This document shows, piece after piece, positions 16,044 through 23,301 of a stretch of DNA of 26,048 nucleotides; the first letter of the stretch is position 1; the number at the start of each line of letters is the position of its first letter. The stretch is from positions 1-26,048 of the IMG/VR virus record IMGVR_UViG_3300010883_000378; one strand, given 5' to 3'. This stretch comes from a virus. A program made the position numbers and the translations under genes. A model generated the notes under the pieces. The model saw only the letters and a program-made list of their open reading frames with translations, made no database searches and was not told where the DNA came from.

Positions 16044-17318
16044 ATGGCTTCTCTTACGGTTAAACCTTTCAGGTTAGGAAATTCTTCTAAACCGGAATTT
16101 GCTGTAATTAAAGGAACAGGAAAAGATTTAGTTATTGCTGGATATGCATCAGTAGATGTAGTCGATAAACAGAATGACTTAATTACATTAGAAGCACTTC
16201 AAGAGGCTTCAGATAAATTTATGAAGAGTGATTACAAAAATGTAATGATTACTCATTCTAATGTACAAGTAGGAGAAGTTATTGATTCTTATACAGATAC
16301 AAAAGGTAATTTGTTAAAAACAGGTTGCGACGATACAGGACTCTTTGTTGTTATAAAAATGAGAAGTGATATTGAAAAAGCAAAAGAGGTTGCCCGTGAT
16401 ATTAGACGAGGTAAGTTGCGCTCTTTCAGTATTGGTGGTCAAGCGATGCATAAACATAATGTGCATGACCCCGATATAGGAACATACAAAGAAATAGATA
16501 AGTTAGAACTCCATGAGATTACGATTTGTGAAGAAGGGATAAACCCTGAAGCCAAGTTTGAGATTATCAAGGAAGACAAAAAAATAGGAAGTGAAAAAAT
16601 GAGCGATGAAATAAGTAAAGCGTTAGGCGAATTTGAAGATATTGTATCTCAACTACGAAACCAAATGGTTTTGAAGGAAGATGGCGATGAGGAATACATG
16701 GCAAAGCCAGAAGAACCTCAAGAAGAACTTGAAATGATGAATGAAGAAGATGAAGAAAGCATGTCTTACAAAGCAGAAGGCGATGAAGAAGATGATGATG
16801 ATGTAGATGCTATGGATTCAGAAGAAGCAAAAGCGGCAGATTCAATCGTTTATGGACACAACGCAACAGGACAAAAAATGGGAGAATCTAACCTTACAGG
16901 AAGATTCGATTCCGAATTTAGTCAATTTATTGCTCGTAAGGCAGATGATATTTCTACCCTTGACCTTTCTGATGAAAACATCGCTAAGGCATATAGTCAA
17001 TTTAAGGCTGAAAAGGAAGAAGCAAGAGCATACGATTTAATTAAGAACCAATTTGAAAGCCGATACAGTGCAGAAATGGTTCAAGAAAAGCATACAATTG
17101 CTAAGGAAAATTATAATGCAAGTGCTGAAGTTAGCGCACTAAAGAATGAATTTGCTGAATTACGCAAGTCTCTTACTGCTGGTAATAATACTATTGCAAA
17201 GCAGGTTAAGCAATCAAATTCCAATGGACTAAACGAAGATATTCTTGCTAAGATGGCAAATATCAGTGAAATGTCTTGGGAAGAAGTCAATGCCCTTGTC
17301 CGTGAGGTACAAGGCTAA
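16044..17318 (+). CDS. XkdF-like prohead serine protease fused to acidic scaffold-like tail
   Basis: It cleaves scaffold and capsid proteins during head maturation. Numbered from ATG 16044 (424 aa), residues ~20-175 match the S78/XkdF-type protease pattern: G-Y-A-S-x-D followed by D-x-Q-x-D; H71 in the T-H-S-N-V-Q-V-G segment; S129 in S-F-S-I-G-G; then L-H-E-I-T-I with N-P-E-A, equivalent to the family's final strand. From ~190 the protein becomes very acidic (Glu/Asp/Met, a run of Asp near 250). It then has a coiled-coil-like region near 355-385 and a conserved-looking C-terminus at 404-424, typical of a protease with built-in scaffold. An in-frame ATG at 15996 would add 16 residues but has no ribosome binding site and overlaps the upstream gene. 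ATG 16044 suits the TATA-like box upstream. The tail motif is shared with the 75-aa protein. Confidence 0.88.
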   Translation: MASLTVKPFRLGNSSKPEFAVIKGTGKDLVIAGYASVDVVDKQNDLITLEALQEASDKFMKSDYKNVMITHSNVQVGEVIDSYTDTKGNLLKTGCDDTGLFVVIKMRSDIEKAKEVARDIRRGKLRSFSIGGQAMHKHNVHDPDIGTYKEIDKLELHEITICEEGINPEAKFEIIKEDKKIGSEKMSDEISKALGEFEDIVSQLRNQMVLKEDGDEEYMAKPEEPQEELEMMNEEDEESMSYKAEGDEEDDDDVDAMDSEEAKAADSIVYGHNATGQKMGESNLTGRFDSEFSQFIARKADDISTLDLSDENIAKAYSQFKAEKEEARAYDLIKNQFESRYSAEMVQEKHTIAKENYNASAEVSALKNEFAELRKSLTAGNNTIAKQVKQSNSNGLNEDILAKMANISEMSWEEVNALVREVQG

Positions 17319-17334
17319 TTCTTCTTAGGAAGAA
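17319..17334 (+). terminator. Small hairpin between protease and capsid genes
   Basis: A perfect 6-bp inverted repeat (TTCTTC / GAAGAA) with a TTAG loop begins at the base after the protease stop, followed by an A-rich stretch leading to the capsid ribosome binding site. The hairpin is weak and lacks a U tract, so an mRNA-processing or stability role is as likely as attenuation. Confidence 0.25.
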
Positions 17335-17362
17335 AACAAAAAAAATAAGGAAGTGAAATATT

Positions 17363-18679
17363 ATGTCAGGAATTAATCAAATTAGAACAATCCAAGATTT
17401 AGAAGCCGCAACATATGGTCAAGGTGTATCAGGTGGTAGTGGACTATTGAAAGCATACGGAACAGGTGCAGGTTACTCAAGTGGCCTTCACAGCGACCAC
17501 GCAACAGGGGCATTTACCCCTAATGCTTTATACAATTTAGTATACGGTCAAAAAGTTTGGTCTATGCTAAACCGAGAAATTAACGCATTTGCTATGCTAC
17601 CTAAGAAGCCGTGGTCTTCAAGTGGTTGGCGAGTTATGATTGAAAGAGCAATTGGTGGACAAGGAGATACCCTTGCTATTACAACAGGTTCTAACAGTCA
17701 AGCATTAACAGAAGGACTTATTGGTGGAGTTGCAGAAAACGCATCATTCACTACTGCTGCAAATGGGGCATTTTCTCCTGTTGCACCGGTTTATGATACC
17801 CTATTCGTTTCGCCAAGAACAATTGCACATCAGTTCGAAATTTCAGAACTTGCTGCTGCTATGGCAAAGATTGATGATGGTATTGGTGATATTATGGCTG
17901 CATACCGAGAAGAAGTTGGAGTTACTCACGCCGAGATGATGAATCACATGCTATTAACCCCTCTTGAATCAATGGTTTCAGGTAGCAATCCAGCAGATGT
18001 TGCAGGTGTACCAAATAACATTATGTCTTTGTATAAGATTGTGTCGTCTAAGGCAGAATTAACAAATGCAGATGGTGGAAATCTGTTTGCAGGTGCATTT
18101 AATCACTCATCAACAACTATTGGACAACTTTATGGAAAGGACCGAAACGGTACTTTAACATGGATGGATGCATATGTTGATTTCGGAGATTATGCGGCTG
18201 CTCGTAGACCACTAACTCTAAACCTTCTAAATACTGCTCTCCGTGAATTACAAATTCGTGGTGCAAGTCCAAAGGTTATTCTAACAGGCTATGATACTAT
18301 TCAAGCATTAGGTGAATTACTTCAATCCCAAGAAAGATTTATGGGAAGAACCGAAGTTATGCCTACCGTAAATGGTATTAAGGGTGTTAAGGGAAGAGAA
18401 ATTGGTTTTAAGGTTGCAACATACCACGATATTCCAATTATTCCTTGTAAGGAAATGGGTAGTACAGGAACAGGTGCAGGTCTTTCAGATATGTTTATCC
18501 TCGATACTGACCATCTACATTTCGCTACATTGAAACCTACTGAATACTTTGAAACAGGAATTGATTCTGGTGACCCATTCTCCGTAGACGGATTGCGAAA
18601 CAAAGGAATGTACCGAACCATTGGTGAAGTAGTCTGTACTTTCGTAAAGGCACAAGGAAAAATTACGAACTTAGTTTGA
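17363..18679 (+). CDS. HK97-fold major capsid protein
   Basis: This is the main shell protein, 438 aa. The call rests on its place right after the protease, the typical length, and HK97-like segments. These are an E-loop-like Gly-rich N-terminal region, the spine-helix region near 160-200 rich in Ala/Met/Glu, and the P-domain/A-domain pattern P-K-V-I-L-T-G-Y-D near 309-317, then a strand with I-P-I-I-P and a C-terminal M-Y-R-T-I-G-E. The N-terminal ~60 residues (Gly/Ser-rich) may be processed by the protease. The start ATG has GGAAGTGA just upstream. Codon choice differs from the giant proteins: about half the arginines are CGN and lysine is often AAG, as expected for a highly expressed gene. 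Some archaeal and bacterial tailed viruses have such capsid proteins, so the host is not decided by it. Confidence 0.9.
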   Translation: MSGINQIRTIQDLEAATYGQGVSGGSGLLKAYGTGAGYSSGLHSDHATGAFTPNALYNLVYGQKVWSMLNREINAFAMLPKKPWSSSGWRVMIERAIGGQGDTLAITTGSNSQALTEGLIGGVAENASFTTAANGAFSPVAPVYDTLFVSPRTIAHQFEISELAAAMAKIDDGIGDIMAAYREEVGVTHAEMMNHMLLTPLESMVSGSNPADVAGVPNNIMSLYKIVSSKAELTNADGGNLFAGAFNHSSTTIGQLYGKDRNGTLTWMDAYVDFGDYAAARRPLTLNLLNTALRELQIRGASPKVILTGYDTIQALGELLQSQERFMGRTEVMPTVNGIKGVKGREIGFKVATYHDIPIIPCKEMGSTGTGAGLSDMFILDTDHLHFATLKPTEYFETGIDSGDPFSVDGLRNKGMYRTIGEVVCTFVKAQGKITNLV

Positions 18680-18690
18680 GGTGATTTAGT

Positions 18691-19254
18691 ATGACTAATA
18701 CACTCACACTATTGAAAGACCATACAGGTTCAGATAAGCCTAAAGTTATGGGAACAGAATATGTTGTCGATGCTATGATTAATGTAACTGATTTTGATGA
18801 TACTCAAGGAAGCCTGACAGCACAGTTAGATGGTACAGCAAACACCATTGTAATTACAGCAGGTACTTTTGATTCAGGATTATATGTTGCTGGACAGAAT
18901 TTAATTATTGCAGGGTCGGCACACGAAAATGGTACAGTTACAATTGTTTCTATTGATGCAACTGCGGCTATGACTTTAAGTGCAGTTTCGGAATCCGAAA
19001 CAGATGATGGGTCTGTTATCCTTTCAACCGACCAAGTGATTATACCTTATCTCGATTTCGGTCTAAGGTCTGTTTCACAGGTTATGATTTTGGGTCAAGA
19101 GAACCGATTGTTAAATTGGCATGTGCATTTAGGTGCTACCGGCGAATCTTTAATTCCTGGTAAATTAGTTTTAAGTTGTAAAACCGCTTCAACCGGTGCT
19201 GTTTTAGCCGGAGATGCTGGAACACTTAGAGTTAGATTAGTAGGACAAATTTGA
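18691..19254 (+). CDS. Capsid decoration-like protein with inserted beta domain
   Basis: It is 187 aa, starting at ATG 18691 with an excellent ribosome binding site GAGGTGAT (18678-18685) that includes the capsid stop codon. The outer segments (1-45 and 112-187) look like a beta-rich capsid-associated fold. Residues ~50-111 look like an inserted Thr/Val/Ile-rich beta module with the pattern G-L-x-x-A-G, I-x-x-A-G-S, x-x-N-G-T. A similar module sits in the 193-aa protein two genes downstream. Position directly after the major capsid protein supports a decoration or capsid-stabilising role, but no enzyme or named family is recognised. Confidence 0.7.
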   Translation: MTNTLTLLKDHTGSDKPKVMGTEYVVDAMINVTDFDDTQGSLTAQLDGTANTIVITAGTFDSGLYVAGQNLIIAGSAHENGTVTIVSIDATAAMTLSAVSESETDDGSVILSTDQVIIPYLDFGLRSVSQVMILGQENRLLNWHVHLGATGESLIPGKLVLSCKTASTGAVLAGDAGTLRVRLVGQI

Positions 19255-19264
19255 GGTGTCTAAG

Positions 19265-19612
19265 ATGGAAGTTAGATATACATTGGGTATGTGCCGTTTA
19301 TACGGTAAGGAATACAATGGAATTTGGACTGAAGTTAATGACCAAGTTTTAATGAAGATTAAGGGTGCTTTAGGATGGGAAATTCGAGATGAATCTGTTG
19401 TTGAAGAAAAAGCAATAGAAGTTGTCGAAGAAGTTGTTGAAGTAACCGTAGAAGAAATCCTTGAAACTGTAGAGATAGTAGATGAAGTTATAGATTTATC
19501 TAAATTAACAAAGAAAGAATTACAGGCTTTGTGTAATGAACAAGGTCTTGAGTATAAAGCGTTTGATACGAAAAATACTCTACTTTCTCTACTGTCCGAC
19601 GAAGAAGAGTAA
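19265..19612 (+). CDS. Small virion-associated protein with SAP/HeH-like C-terminus
   Basis: It is 115 aa from ATG 19265; GAGGTG (19253-19258) lies 6 bases before it, so the in-frame GTG at 19256, inside that site, is rejected. The N-terminal ~45 residues form a small mixed domain. A Glu/Val-rich helix follows (about 43-77). The last part (78-111) has the pattern L-T-K-K-E-L-Q-A-L-C-N-E-Q-G-L, then a hydrophobic helix, which resembles the HeH/LEM or SAP-type helix-extension-helix found at the ends of many phage head and tail proteins. A nucleic-acid or capsid contact is possible. The strong hairpin at 19641-19681 begins 28 bases after its stop. Confidence 0.7.
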   Translation: MEVRYTLGMCRLYGKEYNGIWTEVNDQVLMKIKGALGWEIRDESVVEEKAIEVVEEVVEVTVEEILETVEIVDEVIDLSKLTKKELQALCNEQGLEYKAFDTKNTLLSLLSDEEE

Positions 19613-19640
19613 ATTTAATAACAAAAAAAGTAAAATAACT

Positions 19641-19681
19641 ATGAGGGGAGTCACTACTTTTATTAGTGGTGACCCTCTCAT
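19641..19681 (+). terminator. Strong RNA hairpin, likely terminator or processing site
   Basis: The 5' arm (19641-19657) pairs with the 3' arm (19666-19681) over 16 base pairs, including two G-U pairs, with one bulged A and an 8-base loop. It is followed by a T-rich stretch from 19681. It sits in the only larger gap of the window (19613-19707) and may end or trim the protease-capsid-decoration transcript. Archaeal termination does not need a hairpin, so an mRNA stability role is an alternative. Confidence 0.55.
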
Positions 19682-19696
19682 TCTTATTTATCCAAC

Positions 19697-19702
19697 AGGT
19701 GT
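19697..19702 (+). promoter_or_regulatory. Ribosome binding site AGGTGT deciding ATG 19708
   Basis: AGGTGT ends 5 bases before ATG 19708. It shows that the longer frame from the GTG at 19666, which would begin inside the hairpin, is not used. Confidence 0.65.
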
Positions 19703-19707
19703 TTATC

Positions 19708-20289
19708 ATGGGAAGAGTCCAAAGTACGAGAATTGAAGCAAATACAGACATAGTTAAAATATTAAGTGTTGAACATAGTAGAAGGGAAAACCCTTGTACT
19801 TTTAACGGATTAATGGTTTCAGTTAAGTCAATTGCAGCAGGTGCTGACGCTACCTTAACAGTATATTCAGATAATAGAAATAATGTAATTACACCCATAG
19901 TAGATATTGTACATGGTGCTAAGACATTTACACTTGATAATACTAGTTCAGTAACCTCTTTTTCGGGGCTTGGATTAGTTGCAGGAAGTAAATTTACGGT
20001 TTCTAATGCAGCAGATACACAGAATAATACAAGTTTTACTGTTGATACAATTACAGATACAGTAATTACAGTTGTTGAGACTATGACTCATAGCCATGAT
20101 AATGATGCAATTACTATTACTATTGATAATATTGTCTTTAGGAGATTGATTTCTTTTGAAGACCAAGACGCAACAAATGGTTCATTGTGTACAAAAGATA
20201 TATTTACTAATGGTATTTTCTGTAAGGAAGGTTTAAGAGTTGAATCATCATCTTGGACTAATTTAGAATGTTTCGTCTTGCACTCTTAG
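19708..20289 (+). CDS. Decoration-like beta protein (193 aa) with inserted module
   Basis: The start is ATG 19708, preceded by AGGTGT. The outer parts (1-70 and 141-193) look beta-rich. Residues ~72-140 are an inserted Thr/Val/Ser-rich module (pattern F-S-x-L-G-L-x-A-G, F-T-V-S, N-x-T-S-F-T-V, I-T-I-T-I-D) very similar in rhythm to residues ~50-111 of the 187-aa protein at 18691. Four Cys are scattered (30, 161, 172, 188) with no zinc pattern. The gene sits after the hairpin and before a giant protein. A second decoration, head-fibre or neck component is plausible; no family is recognised with confidence. Confidence 0.65.
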   Translation: MGRVQSTRIEANTDIVKILSVEHSRRENPCTFNGLMVSVKSIAAGADATLTVYSDNRNNVITPIVDIVHGAKTFTLDNTSSVTSFSGLGLVAGSKFTVSNAADTQNNTSFTVDTITDTVITVVETMTHSHDNDAITITIDNIVFRRLISFEDQDATNGSLCTKDIFTNGIFCKEGLRVESSSWTNLECFVLHS

Positions 20290-20301
20290 GGGGTGTAATG
20301 T

Positions 20302-23301
20302 ATGGAAACAGAAGTAGGAAACTTTAGACAAATTGACGCATTCGATAACGGTGCTTCATGGGATGAACAAACAGCATTAGCATTCTTTTATAGATTTATT
20401 ATACCTTCGGGTGAAATGAAACAGGTTAGAGAATTTGAAGACGCTAAAAGAATTAGAGCAGGTATTCTTAAGTGGATGGGCAGTAAAGGGAGATGGGTTA
20501 ATAATCCAGATTTTGATTTTGATTTAAATACATTTAATTCTATTAATAAAAAAGCATTAGAAACTTTATTAAATACTTCACTTGGAGATTTAAATCAAAA
20601 TCAATATTTTGTTGGTTCAGAAACACCTGAAAAGAAATCATTTACTAAACCTACTACTGAAATTGAAGATAAAGAAGGGAATAAAACATCTCTTCAATTA
20701 GCATTTGGTAGAAATTTAGGAGAAAATAAAGCAGGTCTTAATGTAAAAGATACTGAAAAATATAGTCAAAATAGAAATGAACTTATTGCTGCAAGAAATG
20801 AACTTGAAGCATTAAAAATTGAAAGGGATGACAAGAAGGGTTCAGGTAAATCAGCACTTACTAAAAAAATTAATAACATAGAAACAGCAATAAAAACATA
20901 CGAGGAAATGCTTGAATCAGCAAAGCAACCTATGTATAATGATAATATTACACTAAGACAGGTAGTTTCAAACGACCCCAATATAGAATCTTTTTATTCT
21001 ACTACTACATTAATGCCTAAAAACGATTCAGAAAAAGTAGCATTAGGACTACTAAGAGAAGTAATACACAAAACTATTGATATAGAGGAATATAATAGAA
21101 TATACGGAGACAGTTCTGGTTTATCATATGAAGAATTTAAAAATATTATTATAGATAAAGAAGCAGAATATATTAAAATTTTAACTATACCATTTATCGT
21201 ACAAACGAGAATGAAAGGTATAGATAAAGATAGTGAAGGAGTTGCAATAGAAATTGATATGAAATCTCTATTAGAATACACGGTAGGAAATGAGGAAGAA
21301 AATAAACCTCTACCAAGTTTAATAAAAGTAGCAGATGAAATAGAATACCCTATTAGTATGTCGAGTGAATCATATGAAGATGAAGATATATCAGATAAAT
21401 CTGCTTTCATTAAATATGTTAAGAATGAAAGTAGTGAAAAGGTAGTTAAGTTAGTATATAGAGTCGTGTCAATGTGGGCAAAAATAAATCTTGAACCACT
21501 ATTAAATATACAAACTAAGGTAGAAATGAAAGAAACAGAATTAGTAGAAGCATCTAAAAATGATTTAACTTCACCTCCTGTTAAAATGTCGAGAAATACT
21601 ATTGACGAATTTTTATTAGATAATATAGTAGATGTAAAAAATATAAAATTACCGAAAGCAACAGGTAAGGGAGGATATACTATGGAATTAGATACTACTA
21701 AATCCAAGTTTAAAATGCCTATTAATTTTTCAAATAAATCTATGGATTTTGAAAGTGGGTACGCAAGAACAATAGGTGCAGACTCTAAGAATGTAATTTC
21801 TTCAGAACAAGCATTAGGTACAAATATTAAAAGTAAAGGTTCAGTACCTATAAATTATTCAACAACCATTAGTCAAGAAATAGCAGATAAATTACCAGGA
21901 ATTAGTGCAGAATATCAATGGAAAATAATTAGAAGTACACTGACTAATTTTTATAGAGCATCAGGTAAAACTACTATTGCTGAAAGAATAGATAATAAAA
22001 TTAAAAGTAAAATTACAAGAGGTTTATTAGGCGATTTAGAAGAAGCAATTAATATTATTAAAGAATTAGACGAAGCACAAAAAGATGATTTGGATAAGAA
22101 AGTAATAATTGATTTAACGGGTTTTTCACCTGCTTATTGGTTTGAAAATGGAGTATTTAAATTTTCAGTTAAAACATTTAGGGAAAAGATAAGTGATGAT
22201 ACATCCATACAATCTAATAATCTAATTAAAAATATTAGAAAGATAGACTTATACTTAAACAGAATTTTAGATTATGTTGAAGAAAATGAAACTGAATTAG
22301 ATGAACTTGAATCTCAAGTAAATGATGAAGAGGATGAGGAAGAAGCAATTGCAAGAATCGCTGAAGAAAATAAAGATTTAATTTCCGAACAAAAAAGAGG
22401 CGAAGAATTAGAAGAAAGGGAAAGGGAAAGAGATGAAGATACTAGTGAAGGTAAGGAAGCATTAGCAAGAATACTTTCCGGTGAAGTAGATATGGATGAA
22501 TACGAAGATGAGGAAACAGGTCTTATGTTATCCACTTTATTAAATATAGATATAATGAATATTATTATTGAAATTAAAGTTCAGCAAAGAAAGTATAATA
22601 ATTTACTTGATAGTATAAAGTTTATTAATAACGAAATAAGAAATATTAATCAATCAAAAGGTATTAATATTAAAACTAATGATTTTATTAAGGTATTAGA
22701 TGAATGGACTTCTATTACTAAATACACTAAGACTAATGAGGTTAAGAAACTTATCGCTAAGATAGATGAATCTAAACCTCAAAAAGAACTTAAAGAAGAA
22801 CTTAAAGAAAAAAGAATAGATATGGATGAGTTTTGGAGTAAACAAAAAGAAACGGAAGAATTCCAAATACCTAAACCTGAAGATTTCGTTAGATTACTAA
22901 ATGCTGTTAATTTAAGAAATGCATTTTCTAATGAGTTAGTAAAAGATAGTGGTTTTAATGATGCAAGACATGGTTTAGTAACCGCTTCGAGTAAAAAATT
23001 ATTTATTGAAATTGATTACGATAAAAGAAAATTGTACTTAAAGGGTAAAGTTGATTGGGTTGCTAAGAGAGAATCATATATAGGATATAAAATTTCAGGT
23101 ACAAACAAACAACCACAAGTTAGTATGGGTTTAGGAATGTCTATCGACCAAAAAAAGAAAGTTGTAGGTAAGAGAGTCACAGGTGCAGGAAGAGTACAAA
23201 GTGATGGATTACAAGGGGAAGTGGCAGCGGAAGACAGATTAGAATTTCTTAATGAAATAAAAAGTGCTGCTATGGTATTAATTGGGGCGGTGAATCAATG
23301 A
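20302..23301 (+). CDS. Giant hypothetical protein (999 aa)
   Basis: I do not recognise this protein, the largest in the window. The start is ATG 20302, 6 bases after GGGGGTG (20289-20295); the nearer ATG at 20298 is out of frame. It is mostly helical and charged, with coiled-coil-like segments around 155-205, an extremely acidic Glu/Arg/Asp-rich stretch around 660-740, and a more folded-looking C-terminal domain (about 860-999) ending in Ala/Met/Val-rich helix. P-A-Y-W at 610 recalls the same motif in the 799-aa protein. It has no membrane segment, so it is unlikely to be a tape measure. Arginine is nearly always AGA or AGG, unlike the capsid gene. It ends in an ATGA overlap with the head-tail adaptor gene. 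An internal virion protein is possible but unproven. Confidence 0.85.
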   Translation: METEVGNFRQIDAFDNGASWDEQTALAFFYRFIIPSGEMKQVREFEDAKRIRAGILKWMGSKGRWVNNPDFDFDLNTFNSINKKALETLLNTSLGDLNQNQYFVGSETPEKKSFTKPTTEIEDKEGNKTSLQLAFGRNLGENKAGLNVKDTEKYSQNRNELIAARNELEALKIERDDKKGSGKSALTKKINNIETAIKTYEEMLESAKQPMYNDNITLRQVVSNDPNIESFYSTTTLMPKNDSEKVALGLLREVIHKTIDIEEYNRIYGDSSGLSYEEFKNIIIDKEAEYIKILTIPFIVQTRMKGIDKDSEGVAIEIDMKSLLEYTVGNEEENKPLPSLIKVADEIEYPISMSSESYEDEDISDKSAFIKYVKNESSEKVVKLVYRVVSMWAKINLEPLLNIQTKVEMKETELVEASKNDLTSPPVKMSRNTIDEFLLDNIVDVKNIKLPKATGKGGYTMELDTTKSKFKMPINFSNKSMDFESGYARTIGADSKNVISSEQALGTNIKSKGSVPINYSTTISQEIADKLPGISAEYQWKIIRSTLTNFYRASGKTTIAERIDNKIKSKITRGLLGDLEEAINIIKELDEAQKDDLDKKVIIDLTGFSPAYWFENGVFKFSVKTFREKISDDTSIQSNNLIKNIRKIDLYLNRILDYVEENETELDELESQVNDEEDEEEAIARIAEENKDLISEQKRGEELEERERERDEDTSEGKEALARILSGEVDMDEYEDEETGLMLSTLLNIDIMNIIIEIKVQQRKYNNLLDSIKFINNEIRNINQSKGINIKTNDFIKVLDEWTSITKYTKTNEVKKLIAKIDESKPQKELKEELKEKRIDMDEFWSKQKETEEFQIPKPEDFVRLLNAVNLRNAFSNELVKDSGFNDARHGLVTASSKKLFIEIDYDKRKLYLKGKVDWVAKRESYIGYKISGTNKQPQVSMGLGMSIDQKKKVVGKRVTGAGRVQSDGLQGEVAAEDRLEFLNEIKSAAMVLIGAVNQ

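Noticed and set aside
16780-16810. GAT/GAA-rich tract as a DNA tandem repeat
   Set aside because: It encodes the Asp/Glu-rich scaffold-like tail; the copies are short and irregular. The same is true near 12962-12990.
16807-17040. Extra + strand frame within the protease gene
   Set aside because: It overlaps a well-supported gene in another frame, and no ribosome binding site or family signal is seen. The same applies to 17721-17939 in the capsid gene and 19536-19736.
19666-19707. N-terminal extension of the 193-aa protein with apolar residues
   Set aside because: The GTG lies inside the hairpin, and AGGTGT points to ATG 19708.
20302-23301. Tape measure protein
   Set aside because: Length would fit, but there is no hydrophobic segment, it lies before the adaptor gene, and it is far too charged.
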